Below are positions 44,769-54,894 of a DNA stretch of 64,000 bases, piece after piece. Origin of the DNA: Veillonella intestinalis. GTDB taxonomy: Bacteria; Bacillota; Negativicutes; Veillonellales; Veillonellaceae. The first letter of the stretch is position 1. The number at the start of each line of letters is the position of its first letter. The notes below the pieces were generated by a model. That model was not told where the DNA came from. It made no database searches and saw only the letters and a list, made by a program, of their open reading frames with translations. The position numbers were made by a program, and so were the translations under genes. The DNA lies in contig NZ_CALPDB010000001.1 in NCBI RefSeq assembly GCF_943193155.1, positions 186,001 through 250,000 on the forward strand, given 5' to 3'.

Positions 44769-47700
44769 ATGAAAGTACGCTATCATATAGTTCCCAAAGC
44801 TAAGCAAGAAACAGCGATGCTTATTGAGAGCGATGATAAGTCTATAAAAGTTAAAAATGTGCTGTCCTCAGAGGAAGCATTTAAATTATTACATAGTAAG
44901 TTAGATCATTGGTATAAGGAAAAACAAATTCAAGCTAAACAAGTTGAAGCCTATGAATCTACTGTCTTTGTGTATGACTGGGACAGTGAACCAATTCATG
45001 ATCATACGGCTGAGGAATATTGTTTTGCTGGAGGTTGTGATATTGCTGAGTTAATTGCTGAATTAGAAGAGCAACATAGAGAAGAGCTAGAACTCAAGCT
45101 TACTGATGCAGAAATTGCAGAGGAACAAGCGCTAGCAACTCAAATTTATTATGACAGTACTATGCCAGATGAAATGATAGCTATAGATAGGCTTGAGGCA
45201 ATGGATGCTAGTTTTGAGGATGAGTTTTTTCCCTTTGCTACAGCCGCTGATGAACCAATTCCTATGTATGAAGATCCCGTGTATTGTGATTATGTGCCGG
45301 CAAAATCGACAGTGCCCATTAGTGGTAGTAGCGGTGAAAGCGGTTTTGCCTATAAGGGCAAACGACGTCGCAGTTTTAAGCGGGATGTGACGGATCCTGG
45401 TATGTTATTAGGACCAACTATTGAAGGCGATTCCCTACCTATTGCTTCAGTGAATGAAGAAATGAATAATGCAATCTTTGAGGGGATTTTTGTTGGCTTA
45501 GTATTAATTAAGACAAAGACAGAAAAAGGCCTTATTAAAGGTAGTATTGTAGATGGCACGAATAGTATTCAGTTTGTAAAATTTGTAGATAATTATGAAG
45601 ATGCTGAAACACTCTTAAAAACAATGGAAAAAGTTAAGGGTGTGCGTGTGCAAGGGGATGTAAACTATGATGATAAATTTGAAAAAGATTACATCTTTAG
45701 TTTGCGCAGTATTCAAGAGTTAAAAAAGGAAAGAAAGCGCACAGAAAATAGAGCTGATTCTCGTGTAGAATTACACTTGCATACTAAAATGAGTGATCGT
45801 GATGCCTTAGTTAATGTCAAAGAGTTACTTCAAACAGTCAAAGATTGGGGTCATCCAGCAGTAGCTATTACTGACCATGGTGTTATTCAAGCTTTTCCAG
45901 AAGCGCAAGATATTGCTGGTAAATTAGGGGTTAAAGTTATCTATGGTGTGGAAGGCTATCTCATTGAAGATGAAGAAAATGATACTCGTTCACATATTAT
46001 CTTATTAGCGAAGAATACAGTAGGGCTTCGTAATTTGTATAAGATGATTACCATTTCCCACTTACAGTATTATAAACGCCGTCCACGCTTGCCAAGAGCG
46101 GTGATTGAAGATCATAGAGAAGGTATTATTATTGGCTCTGCCTGTGAAGCGGGTGAATTAATTCGCGCTATTGTAAAAGGGGAATCACAGGAGCGTTTAT
46201 TAGAAATTGCCTCTTTCTATGATTATTTAGAAATCCAGCCATTAGAAAATAACCGATTCTTACTATATGATAGACGAACTGGGGAGCAGATTCGCGAAGA
46301 ATCTTTTTTAGTTGATATAAATAAAAAAGTAGTAGAAATCGGTGAAATATTAAATAAGCCAGTTGTGGCTACATGTGACGTCCATCATTTGAATGATGAT
46401 GAGAAAATTTATCGGCAGATTATGCTTACTGTATCTGGGTTTAAAGATATTGAGCGTACACCATCTTTATATTTGCGCACAACGGATGAAATGTTAGAAG
46501 AATTCAAATATTTAGGTGAAGAAAAAGCCTATGAAGTTGTTGTTACGAATTCTCGTATGATTAATGATAGCATTGATACCTTACAGCCAGTTCCACAAGG
46601 TAAGACTTATTCACCTAAAATCGAAGGGGCCGATGATGAACTCACAGAGATGTGTTATAAAAAGGCAAAAGATATTTATGGAGATCCTTTACCAAAAGTT
46701 GTGGCTGATCGTTTGGATTATGAGTTGACTCGTATTATTGGTAATGGCTATGGCGTGTTATACTTCATTGCTCATAAATTAGTACGTAAATCCTTGGATG
46801 ATGGTTATTTGGTAGGGTCCCGTGGTTCGGTAGGGTCCTCTTTTGTAGCTACTATGGCAGATATTACAGAAGTAAATCCATTGCCACCGCATTATATTTG
46901 TCCAAATTGTAAGCATAGTGAGTTTTTTGAAAAAGGCGAATATGCAGGGGGCTTTGATTTGCCACGCAAGAATTGTCCGGAATGTGGTACGCCCCTTAAT
47001 ACGAATGGTCACGATATTCCATTTGCGATTTTTATGGGTTTTAATGGTGATAAAGTGCCTGATATTGACCTTAACTTCTCTGGTGATTATCAGCCTCGCG
47101 CTCATAAGTATACAGAAGAATTATTTGGTCGTGATAATGTATTCCGGGCAGGTACGATTGGTACGATTGCTGAAAAAACAGCTATTGGTTATGTAAAGAA
47201 ATATGCTGAAGCTCAGGATATTCAAGCGCGTCAAGGCTTCCTTGAAGCACTAGCTAAAGGTGTTACGGGCGTTAAAAATACAACAGGTCAGCATCCAGGC
47301 GGTATTATGGTCTGTCCACGTGATATGGATGTGCATCAGTTTACGCCAGTACAATATCCAGCGAATAAAAAAGATAGCGGCATTATAACGACTCATTTTG
47401 ATTATCACTCTTTTGAAGGTTGTATGACTAAACTTGATATTCTGGGCCATGATGATCCTACTATTATTCGTATGTTAGAAGATATTACAGGCGTAGATGT
47501 TCAGACAATACCATTTGATGATCCTGAAACCTTGAGTTTATTTTCCTCGACTAAAGCCATTGGTTTAACACCAGAGCAGTTAATGGGGGATAAAGTAGCT
47601 TCATTAGCAGTACCTGAGTGTGGTACGGGCTTTGTGCGGCGCATGCTGGAAGATTCAAAACCACAACATTTTTCTGATATAGTTCGAATTTCTGGTTTTT

Positions 47701-48512
47701 CACATGGAACGAATGTGTGGCTAGACAATGCACAAACGCTGATTAAAAATGGCACTTGCAAATTGAATGAAGCAATTTCTACTCGTGATGACATTATGAA
47801 CTTTTTAATGCATCGAGACATTGAGCCATTGACTTGCTTTAAAGTTATGGAAAATGTGCGTAAAGGTAAGGGCATAGATAAACTCAATAAGGTAGGGGAA
47901 AAGGAAACAGATTATGAGGACCAAATGCGGGCCGGTGGTATTCCTGATTGGTTTATTGATTCTTGTAAGAAAATCTCCTATCTATTCCCACGTGCTCACG
48001 CCGTAGCGTATGTTATGATGGCGTTCCGTATCGCTTGGTTCAAGATTAATTATCCATTAGCTTTTTATGCAGCCTATTATTCTATTCGAGCTAAGGCGTA
48101 TGATATGAAAATTATGGCTAGCTCCTTAGAAGTACAACGGGCTGAGTTTGAACGTTTAAAAGCTTTAGATAGAAAAGCGTCTAATAAAGATAAGGATATG
48201 ATGAGCGCTTTAGAAGTGTCTATGGAAATGAAACAGCGTGGTTTTAATTTCTTAGTAGCGGACTTAAATCATTCGGATGCACATCGTTTCAAAATTCATG
48301 ACGGGGCGTTGTTGCCACCATTTGTAGCCGTAGATAGTTTGGGTGAAAAAGTAGCTGATGCTATTGTGGCTGAACGTGAAAAGAGCCCATTTACATCGGT
48401 GAAAGATTTGCAGCGTCGTTGTAAGATTTCAGAAAGTATTTTGGCAACTATGCGTGATTTAGGCTGTTTTGGCGACTTGCCTGAAGATGAGCAAATGAGT
48501 TTATTTGGTTAA
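44769..48512 (+). CDS. polC: DNA polymerase III PolC-type alpha subunit lacking the exonuclease domain
   Basis: 1247 residues, about 190 shorter than Bacillus PolC. Order: N-terminal region with an acidic stretch (~90-120), an OB domain (~235-320), PHP domain from ELHLHT at 334-339, polymerase with GSRGSVGSSF at 683-692, a CX2C zinc motif pair, catalytic DIDLNF at 765-770, then helix-hairpin-helix. In PolC the DEDDh exonuclease is normally inserted in PHP; here GVEGYLIEDEENDTRSHIILLAKN (393-416) runs straight through with no FDxETTG motif. It is the Firmicutes main replicase; proofreading would need a separate protein. AGAAGGA precedes the ATG. Confidence 0.95.
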   Translation: MKVRYHIVPKAKQETAMLIESDDKSIKVKNVLSSEEAFKLLHSKLDHWYKEKQIQAKQVEAYESTVFVYDWDSEPIHDHTAEEYCFAGGCDIAELIAELEEQHREELELKLTDAEIAEEQALATQIYYDSTMPDEMIAIDRLEAMDASFEDEFFPFATAADEPIPMYEDPVYCDYVPAKSTVPISGSSGESGFAYKGKRRRSFKRDVTDPGMLLGPTIEGDSLPIASVNEEMNNAIFEGIFVGLVLIKTKTEKGLIKGSIVDGTNSIQFVKFVDNYEDAETLLKTMEKVKGVRVQGDVNYDDKFEKDYIFSLRSIQELKKERKRTENRADSRVELHLHTKMSDRDALVNVKELLQTVKDWGHPAVAITDHGVIQAFPEAQDIAGKLGVKVIYGVEGYLIEDEENDTRSHIILLAKNTVGLRNLYKMITISHLQYYKRRPRLPRAVIEDHREGIIIGSACEAGELIRAIVKGESQERLLEIASFYDYLEIQPLENNRFLLYDRRTGEQIREESFLVDINKKVVEIGEILNKPVVATCDVHHLNDDEKIYRQIMLTVSGFKDIERTPSLYLRTTDEMLEEFKYLGEEKAYEVVVTNSRMINDSIDTLQPVPQGKTYSPKIEGADDELTEMCYKKAKDIYGDPLPKVVADRLDYELTRIIGNGYGVLYFIAHKLVRKSLDDGYLVGSRGSVGSSFVATMADITEVNPLPPHYICPNCKHSEFFEKGEYAGGFDLPRKNCPECGTPLNTNGHDIPFAIFMGFNGDKVPDIDLNFSGDYQPRAHKYTEELFGRDNVFRAGTIGTIAEKTAIGYVKKYAEAQDIQARQGFLEALAKGVTGVKNTTGQHPGGIMVCPRDMDVHQFTPVQYPANKKDSGIITTHFDYHSFEGCMTKLDILGHDDPTIIRMLEDITGVDVQTIPFDDPETLSLFSSTKAIGLTPEQLMGDKVASLAVPECGTGFVRRMLEDSKPQHFSDIVRISGFSHGTNVWLDNAQTLIKNGTCKLNEAISTRDDIMNFLMHRDIEPLTCFKVMENVRKGKGIDKLNKVGEKETDYEDQMRAGGIPDWFIDSCKKISYLFPRAHAVAYVMMAFRIAWFKINYPLAFYAAYYSIRAKAYDMKIMASSLEVQRAEFERLKALDRKASNKDKDMMSALEVSMEMKQRGFNFLVADLNHSDAHRFKIHDGALLPPFVAVDSLGEKVADAIVAEREKSPFTSVKDLQRRCKISESILATMRDLGCFGDLPEDEQMSLFG

Positions 48513-48526
48513 GATTAAGAGCTGGC

Positions 48527-48585
48527 AGTGATAATCGTTGTAGTATAACAGTATAATCTTTATACTACAACAGTAAATAATCACT
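48527..48585. promoter_or_regulatory. Large dyad upstream of gntK
   Basis: Inner arms TTGTAGTATAA (48538-48548) and TTATACTACAA (48560-48570) are perfect over 11 bp. Outer arms are AGTGAT (48527-48532) and ATCACT (48580-48585). The 11-base loop contains TATAAT. No T run follows, so an operator or leader structure is likelier than a terminator. Confidence 0.55.
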
Positions 48586-48613
48586 AATAAGCAAATGAAA
48601 AGAGGCGGTTATA

Positions 48614-50170
48614 ATGACCTTAAAAGTAAAAGAACCCGTTTGGATAGGTGTAGACGTTGGTACTACTGGTGTGCGTGCTACTGCTTATACTTCAACTGGC
48701 AAAGCCGTAGCCACTACGGAGGCTTTTTATAGTTTAGAAACACCCCAGTATGACTGGGCAGAGCAAAATCCGCAACAAATTTATGATGCTGTAGAGGAAG
48801 TGGTAAAGGGGACAGTCGCTGAACTACAGTATAAATTAGTGACCATTTCGGGATTGGCTTTGAGTTCAGTTATGCATAGTTTTATTCCTCAAGATGAAAA
48901 TTTTCAATTTCTAGGAAATATGATGACTTGGGCAGATAGTCGTAGTGCTGCCATTGTACGCCGTTTAGAATTAGATCCTAAATGTAAAGAATTTTATTTT
49001 AATACAGGCTGTCCACTTCATGCATGTTATCCTTTGGCAAAAATTTTGTGGGTAAAGGAAAACCAACCTTCTATTTTTGATAGAATGGCACATATTGGTT
49101 CGATTAAAGATTTTATTTTCCGCAACTTGACAGGGGAATGGGTAACTGATAAGTCAGTAGCAAGTAGTAGTGGCTTATATAATGCGCATAAAGAATGTTG
49201 GGATGAAACAATTCTTGATTTCCTAGGAATTACTAAAGACCGTTTACCAGAGGTTGTATCTACAACTCATAGCAATGAATTAGTTCCAGACGTTGCAAAA
49301 CGCTTAGGTTTACCTGCTGGCTTGCCAGTAGTAATTGGCGCTACTGATGGTGTATTAGTTAATGTGGGAATTGGTGCAGTGTCAGCCGGGCAATTAAGTT
49401 GTACAATTGGCACTAGTGGCGCTATTCGTATGTTAACTGAAAAAGCTCGCATGGATAAGAACCAAAGAACTTGGTGTTACAATCTAACTGACAATATGTG
49501 GGTTGCTGGTGGTGCGATTAATAATGGTGGCATTATTATGCGTTGGATGCGTGACCGAATTCTTCACTTGCATGGGTCTCAAATGGAGCAACTGGATGTG
49601 GATCCTTATGATTTGATGACGATGAAAGCTCGTCATGTGCCTGCTGGTTCGGGCGGACTACTTTTGATGCCATTCTTTACTGGTGAACGGGCGCCGTACT
49701 GGAATTCTGATTTGCGAGGTGCTTTTATTGGTTTATCGTTAAATCATAGTCGTTCTTATATGATTCGAGCAACTATGGAAGGAATTTGCTATAGCTTGCT
49801 TTGCGTGTTACAAGCTTTGCGTGATTTTGAAGAAGTAAAAGACATTCGTGTTAGCGGTAGTTTTACAAAATCAGAATTATGGTTACAAATCATGGCTGAT
49901 GTATTTAATGAGTCTATTACATTACCAACTAATAGTGAAGGCGCTTCGTTTGGGGCTGCTGTTTTAGGCTTTATCTCTGATGGTACCTTAAAAGATATTA
50001 AAGATACGGCCACGTTAGTTACAGCTCAAGAAGTATATACACCAAAAACGGCTAATCGTGAAATTTATGATGAATTATTTAGAATTTATGAATCTTTATA
50101 TACTAATATGAAGGATGATTTAGCTCGTCTTGTTAACTTCCAGCAAGAACATCCATTTAATCGTTTATAG
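48614..50170 (+). CDS. gntK: Gluconokinase, FGGY family
   Basis: 518 residues. The N-terminal FGGY ATPase half starts WIGVDVGTTGVRATAY and the C-terminal half carries GSGGLLLMPFFTGERAPYW and VSGSFTKSELWLQIMADVF. It phosphorylates gluconate (or a similar sugar acid) to the 6-phosphate. The following GntP permease supports gluconate as substrate; the FGGY fold alone would not distinguish it. AGAGGCGG precedes the ATG. Confidence 0.9.
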   Translation: MTLKVKEPVWIGVDVGTTGVRATAYTSTGKAVATTEAFYSLETPQYDWAEQNPQQIYDAVEEVVKGTVAELQYKLVTISGLALSSVMHSFIPQDENFQFLGNMMTWADSRSAAIVRRLELDPKCKEFYFNTGCPLHACYPLAKILWVKENQPSIFDRMAHIGSIKDFIFRNLTGEWVTDKSVASSSGLYNAHKECWDETILDFLGITKDRLPEVVSTTHSNELVPDVAKRLGLPAGLPVVIGATDGVLVNVGIGAVSAGQLSCTIGTSGAIRMLTEKARMDKNQRTWCYNLTDNMWVAGGAINNGGIIMRWMRDRILHLHGSQMEQLDVDPYDLMTMKARHVPAGSGGLLLMPFFTGERAPYWNSDLRGAFIGLSLNHSRSYMIRATMEGICYSLLCVLQALRDFEEVKDIRVSGSFTKSELWLQIMADVFNESITLPTNSEGASFGAAVLGFISDGTLKDIKDTATLVTAQEVYTPKTANREIYDELFRIYESLYTNMKDDLARLVNFQQEHPFNRL

Positions 50171-50322
50171 TTTAGTACTTATTATTTGAGATTGAATAGC
50201 TTACAGGATTGTAATACTGAGTTTTTAGAGAGAGAGTATATTTGTTATCTCAGTTTTGTTAGGGTGTTTTACTATGGGGCCTCGTCGTTTGTGAAATGTG
50301 TAGTTTGAAAGGAGGCGCTCTT

Positions 50323-51642
50323 ATGCCACTGGTTATTTTGGCATTAGGCATCGTGCTATTATTCTTCCTGATTGTAAAAGTGAAGTTAAATAGCTTTTTA
50401 TCTCTTATTTTAGTGTGTATTTTATTGGCCTTTGGAGAAGGGTTACCAATCGATAAAATTTTCCCTACCATTCAAAAAGGCTTAGGGTCAACATTAGGTG
50501 GTTTAACTATCGTTGTTGGTTTTGGTGCCATTCTTGGTAAATTGATGGCTGATAGTGGTGGGGCTCAACGAATTGCTACTACCCTTATCAATATGTTTGG
50601 CCGTAAAAATGTAAAATGGGCAGTTTGTTTGACTGGATTTATTGTAGGTATTGCCTTATTTTATGAAATTGGTTTTGTGCTTTTAATTCCTTTGGTATTT
50701 ACGATTGCCGTAGCTGCAGATATTCCTTTGTTAGAAGTGGGTATTCCTATGGCAGCGGCATTGTCAGTAACTCATGGATTTTTGCCACCGCATCCAGGTC
50801 CTACGGCGATTTCCGTTATTTTTAATGCTGATATTGGTAAAACTTTAATTTATGGATTAATTATCGGCATTCCAACTGTTATTATTTCGGGACCTTTATT
50901 GTATAATACGGTTAAAGATATTAAAACTGAAATCCCAGAAGGGCTTCATAATGATAAAAACTTCACTGATGAAGAAATGCCTTCTTTTATGAGCAGTATT
51001 TTAACAGCGTTAACACCGGTTATTTTAATGGCTATTAGTGCTGTTGGTAAAATGATGGGTATTCCTAAAGATGCGCCAATTATGCATATCTTTAACTTTA
51101 TTGGCGATCCAAGTGTAGCATTAACAATTTCTATTATGGTAGCTTTTTATACTTTTGGTTATGCTCGTGGCAAAACAACTAAAGAAATCATGGAAACTTC
51201 TGAAAAAGCAATTTTAACAGTAGCTATGATTTTGTTTATTGTTGGTGCTGGTGGTGCTTTAAAACAAGTGCTTATTGATAGTGGTGTAGGTAATTATATT
51301 GGATCCCTTGTGATGGGGGCTAATTTATCGCCATTACTCTTAGCATGGATTATTGCTGCCGTTATTCGTATTGCTGTTGGCTCTGCTACAGTGGCTGCTT
51401 TAACAGCTGGTGGTATTGTGGCACCATTAATTCCTATGACTGGTGTAAGTCCTGAACTTATGGTATTGGCTGTAGGTGCCGGTAGTGTAATTTTCAGCCC
51501 ACCAAATGATCCAGGCTTCTGGCTGTTTAAAGAATTCTTTGGTTTAACAGTAAAACAAACAGTTCGCACTTGGTGTGCTGTAGAAACTGCCATTGCCGTA
51601 TGTGGTTTAATTGGTGTAGAAATCTTAAATTTATTTATGTAA
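50323..51642 (+). CDS. gntP: GntP-family gluconate permease
   Basis: 439-residue inner-membrane transporter with about 12 hydrophobic segments. The family pattern is clear in IVVGFGAILGKLMADSGGAQRIA, FLPPHPGPTAI and FSPPNDPGFWLFKEFF. It is likely a proton symporter importing gluconate for the adjacent kinase. ATG 50323 follows AAAGGAGG; the in-frame ATG at 50296 precedes that site. No GntR-type regulator gene is next to the pair. Confidence 0.92.
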   Translation: MPLVILALGIVLLFFLIVKVKLNSFLSLILVCILLAFGEGLPIDKIFPTIQKGLGSTLGGLTIVVGFGAILGKLMADSGGAQRIATTLINMFGRKNVKWAVCLTGFIVGIALFYEIGFVLLIPLVFTIAVAADIPLLEVGIPMAAALSVTHGFLPPHPGPTAISVIFNADIGKTLIYGLIIGIPTVIISGPLLYNTVKDIKTEIPEGLHNDKNFTDEEMPSFMSSILTALTPVILMAISAVGKMMGIPKDAPIMHIFNFIGDPSVALTISIMVAFYTFGYARGKTTKEIMETSEKAILTVAMILFIVGAGGALKQVLIDSGVGNYIGSLVMGANLSPLLLAWIIAAVIRIAVGSATVAALTAGGIVAPLIPMTGVSPELMVLAVGAGSVIFSPPNDPGFWLFKEFFGLTVKQTVRTWCAVETAIAVCGLIGVEILNLFM

Positions 51643-51739
51643 TATATAAGCTGACATTGTTTACTACATTGCATGATGAGTAAATTAGGCTTATAAGAAG
51701 TTTAACAATTTCTAGAATTTAATAGATTAATAATTTAAT

Positions 51740-51803
51740 AAGGTGATTTCCTTTAGATTAGCTTTTACAAAGCGCTTTCTTATTAGGAAATCACCTTTTT
51801 ATT
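51740..51803 (+). terminator. Terminator of gntKP
   Basis: AAGGTGATTTCCT (51740-51752) pairs with AGGAAATCACCTTT (51785-51798), ending in a T run. Confidence 0.9.
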
Positions 51804-52127
51804 TTTTTAGAAAAGATATTTGAGGCTGTAGTTTAAAGATTAAATACTGCTTGAGTAGCATGTATTAGTTCGATATAGGATATCTAGATCTTAATCGGGT
51901 TTATATGCATAAACAAAAATATTAAATACATATAAAAATAATGTATATTATAAAATATGAAGACTTAAGAGTTTATATCTTGTAGAGTATATTTAATTAT
52001 AGTTTGTTGATAAATTCCTATATGCTAACTGAATTTTATGGTGCTTAATAACTCCTGATAAATATAGGCTAGATTAATTTTGCATTTTAGGAATTTATGA
52101 ATTGTTATAAAAATAATGAATGATTAC
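51804..52127. other. AT-rich gap between gntP and the adhesin gene
   Basis: Over 300 bases of strongly AT-rich sequence with many short TATA stretches. No open frame, RNA gene or clear repeat is seen. AT-rich spacers of this kind commonly lie upstream of regulated surface-protein genes. Confidence 0.5.
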
Positions 52128-52156
52128 TTGAAAAACAAATTAGTATAAATTATAAT
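52128..52156 (+). promoter_or_regulatory. Promoter of the autotransporter gene
   Basis: TTGAAA (52128-52133), 17-base spacer, TATAAT (52151-52156), about 50 bases before the start codon. Confidence 0.7.
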
Positions 52157-52208
52157 ATGAAAATAAAATAATAAGTGATATTTTGTGTGTAGTAATTTAG
52201 GTGATAGA

Positions 52209-54821
52209 ATGAAACGAAAAAGTAAGCAAATACTTGCGCTATTGGTATTAAGTGCAGTTGGTTCTTTGTGGAATGGTTATGAAGTACAAGGGGCAACAGA
52301 TTATATTAGTGTTTATTCTACGGAAGCACTTCCAAAAGATACAGGCTATAATAGTGTAGCTATAGGACCTAATGCAGAATCTGCTGGTGAAAACTCTTTG
52401 GCTACTGGCAATGGAGCTATAGCTAAAGGGGCTAGCAGTATTGCCACAGGTTATGAAGCCAAAGGGCAAGCAATTCGCAGTATTGCTACAGGGACATCTG
52501 CACAGATTGATGAAATTGCAGCTAATGCTATTGCTATTGGCTATAATGCTAACGTAGTTAGAGATTCAGATTACAGAGATAACCTTTCAAATGGTGGTAA
52601 AGCTAAGACTAGTGGTCAAAATGCCATTGCTATTGGAACTAATGCCTATACATCAGGGAGCCAAGCGATTGCTGTAGGGACTACGGCTAAGGCAGAGGGC
52701 TATAATTCAGTAGCTATTGGCAATAATGTAAGTGCTACTGGGGATAGTTCTACTGTTATTGGCGATGGGGCTTGGGGCCATGGCGTAAAAAGTACTGTAT
52801 ATGGGCAAAATGCTAAGGTGTACAATGCGAGCATTGACGAGGATGCCAAGGAATTAAAAGCTAAAATTGATAATTTGCGAATTGACAATCAGCAGTATTT
52901 GACTGGCTTAGGTGAATTAGAAAATCAAGGTAATAATGCTGTAGCTATTGGGGGCGATACAAAAGCATCTGGCTGGGGTGCTTCGGCATTAGGCTATAAA
53001 GCTTATGCTTTGCACAGTCAAACTACAGCTTTGGGAGATGATGCTAAGGCAATGAACTATGCAGCTAGTGCTGTGGGTACCCATAGTTATGCCTCTGGTA
53101 TACAGGCTACTGCCTTAGGGAATGGTGCTGAAGCATTAGGTATGCAGTCTGCTGCCTTAGGCTCTGGGGCAGCTGCTACTGGTGCACAATCCTTAGCGGC
53201 TGGCTGGGGCGCTGGTGCGAGTGGTAAAAATGCTATTGCTCTTGGATCTTCCACTAAAAGTGTAAAAACCTGGAATACTAAAGGTGGTGAAACCAGTACA
53301 TATGCTACTGAATTGGGACAATGGAATGCATCAGGTGATTATTCTGTAGCTGTGGGCACTGACGCGCTAGCAAATAATACCGATACTATTGCAGTAGGTC
53401 GTAATGCTACAAGTACAGAAGCTGATAGTGTAGCTGTAGGTCATAATGCTAAGAGCTCTGTAGCTGGTGGGGTGGCGCTAGGTAGTGCGTCGGTATCTAC
53501 TCGTGGTGCTTTAAGTGATGTAACGGTGACGAACACCGCAAGCTCCGCTAATAATCAAGTTTATGGGGCAGCGAATAGTACTGACACTGCTAAAGCGGCT
53601 ATTGCAGCTACAGTAAAAGGGAAACTAGGTGCAGTATCTGTAGGTAATGACGGAGCTACTCGACAAATTACGAATGTAGCAGCTGGTTCTGATGATAGTG
53701 ATGCAGTGAATGTGGCGCAATTAAAATCGGTAGAAACTTCAGTTCGAGAATATGTAAATGCTAATGCAGTCGATGTAAAACAAGGCAATGGCATTATCGT
53801 AACAGAAACGCCAGCTGGTACAGATGCAGAGGGCAATGAGACTAAACATACCTTTACTGTTGCATTAGCTGATGACATTAAGAATTCCATTACCAATAAT
53901 ACGAATAATATTAGTAAGCTTGGCGATACTATTACAAATCTAAATAGTCAAGTACAAATTAATATAGGCGATATTACGAATTTAAAATCGCAGGTTGCTA
54001 ATAATACGCAAACTATCAATACTCATACAGAGCAAATTAGCGATCTAAATAATCGTGTAAATGGCGTAAATGGTCGTATTAATAGCTTAGATAACCGCAT
54101 GGACAAAGTGGGCGCTGGTGCAGCGGCCTTAGCAGGCTTACATCCACTTGATTTTAATCCTGATGATAAATGGAGTTTCTCTGTAGGTTACGGCAATTAT
54201 GGTAATGCTAATGCAATGGCAGTAGGTGCTTTTTATCGTCCTAATGAAGATGTGATGGTAAATGTAGCGTCTTCTACGGGCAATGGTGAAAATATGATTT
54301 CTGCTGGCCTTAACTTTAATATTGGTCAAAGTAGTGGTGTTTCACGTTCCCGTGTAGCTATGGCAAAAGAGATAGAAGTATTAAAAGCTCGTATTGATCA
54401 ATTAGAAGCGCAGCAACGAGGTAATAAGGCTAACATTTCATCTAATGCAGTTAATATGAATGTGAACTTCCCAGATGTGCCTGAAAATCATTGGGCCTAC
54501 GCATATGTAAAAGAGTTAGCGTCTAAAGGTCTGCTTGTTGGTTATCCAGATGGAGAATTTAAAGGTAATCAATCTATGACGCGCTACGAATTTGCGGCTG
54601 TTATTTACCGTGCTTTACAAAATGGAGCTATTGTTGATGGTAATATGGCTCGTGCTACTGAAGAATTCGGTCAAGAAATGGTGGCTGTTGAAAAAGCAGA
54701 TAGATTCCGTGTGGACTTAGTTCATGGTAAACCAAGTGATCGTTACAAAGTAGAACGTATTCGTGTAAATAGCGAAGATAAAGAGAGTCGCGATGTGTAT
54801 GGTGGTCATACAAAAATGTAG
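52209..54821 (+). CDS. Trimeric autotransporter adhesin with C-terminal SLH domain
   Basis: 870 residues. A signal peptide (cleavage near residue 29) is followed by a YadA-like head of ~14-residue SVAIGxxAxAxG repeats (to ~430). A neck (AAGSDDSDAVNVAQLKSVE) and a coiled-coil stalk (~560-635) follow, then a four-strand YadA anchor (~634-705; SFSVGYGNYGNANAMAVGAFYRP). Beyond the anchor are a second short coiled coil (~715-740) and one SLH domain from FPDVPENHWAYAYV at 754 to ~806, then a charged tail. It is expected in the outer membrane with the SLH part in the periplasm. ATG 52209 follows AGGTGAT. Confidence 0.93.
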   Translation: MKRKSKQILALLVLSAVGSLWNGYEVQGATDYISVYSTEALPKDTGYNSVAIGPNAESAGENSLATGNGAIAKGASSIATGYEAKGQAIRSIATGTSAQIDEIAANAIAIGYNANVVRDSDYRDNLSNGGKAKTSGQNAIAIGTNAYTSGSQAIAVGTTAKAEGYNSVAIGNNVSATGDSSTVIGDGAWGHGVKSTVYGQNAKVYNASIDEDAKELKAKIDNLRIDNQQYLTGLGELENQGNNAVAIGGDTKASGWGASALGYKAYALHSQTTALGDDAKAMNYAASAVGTHSYASGIQATALGNGAEALGMQSAALGSGAAATGAQSLAAGWGAGASGKNAIALGSSTKSVKTWNTKGGETSTYATELGQWNASGDYSVAVGTDALANNTDTIAVGRNATSTEADSVAVGHNAKSSVAGGVALGSASVSTRGALSDVTVTNTASSANNQVYGAANSTDTAKAAIAATVKGKLGAVSVGNDGATRQITNVAAGSDDSDAVNVAQLKSVETSVREYVNANAVDVKQGNGIIVTETPAGTDAEGNETKHTFTVALADDIKNSITNNTNNISKLGDTITNLNSQVQINIGDITNLKSQVANNTQTINTHTEQISDLNNRVNGVNGRINSLDNRMDKVGAGAAALAGLHPLDFNPDDKWSFSVGYGNYGNANAMAVGAFYRPNEDVMVNVASSTGNGENMISAGLNFNIGQSSGVSRSRVAMAKEIEVLKARIDQLEAQQRGNKANISSNAVNMNVNFPDVPENHWAYAYVKELASKGLLVGYPDGEFKGNQSMTRYEFAAVIYRALQNGAIVDGNMARATEEFGQEMVAVEKADRFRVDLVHGKPSDRYKVERIRVNSEDKESRDVYGGHTKM

Positions 54822-54860
54822 AAAAGCATATTCTAATTAAAATTTAGCCATACTAAAATC

Positions 54861-54894
54861 CTCCTACCTATTGTTAATGGGTGGGAGTTTTTTT
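54861..54894 (+). terminator. Terminator of the autotransporter gene
   Basis: CTCCTACC (54861-54868) pairs with GGGTGGGAG (54879-54887), followed by T7. Confidence 0.88.

Noticed and set aside
47501-47887. 128-codon antisense frame in polC
   Set aside because: Lies entirely within conserved PolC sequence and has no independent start signals.
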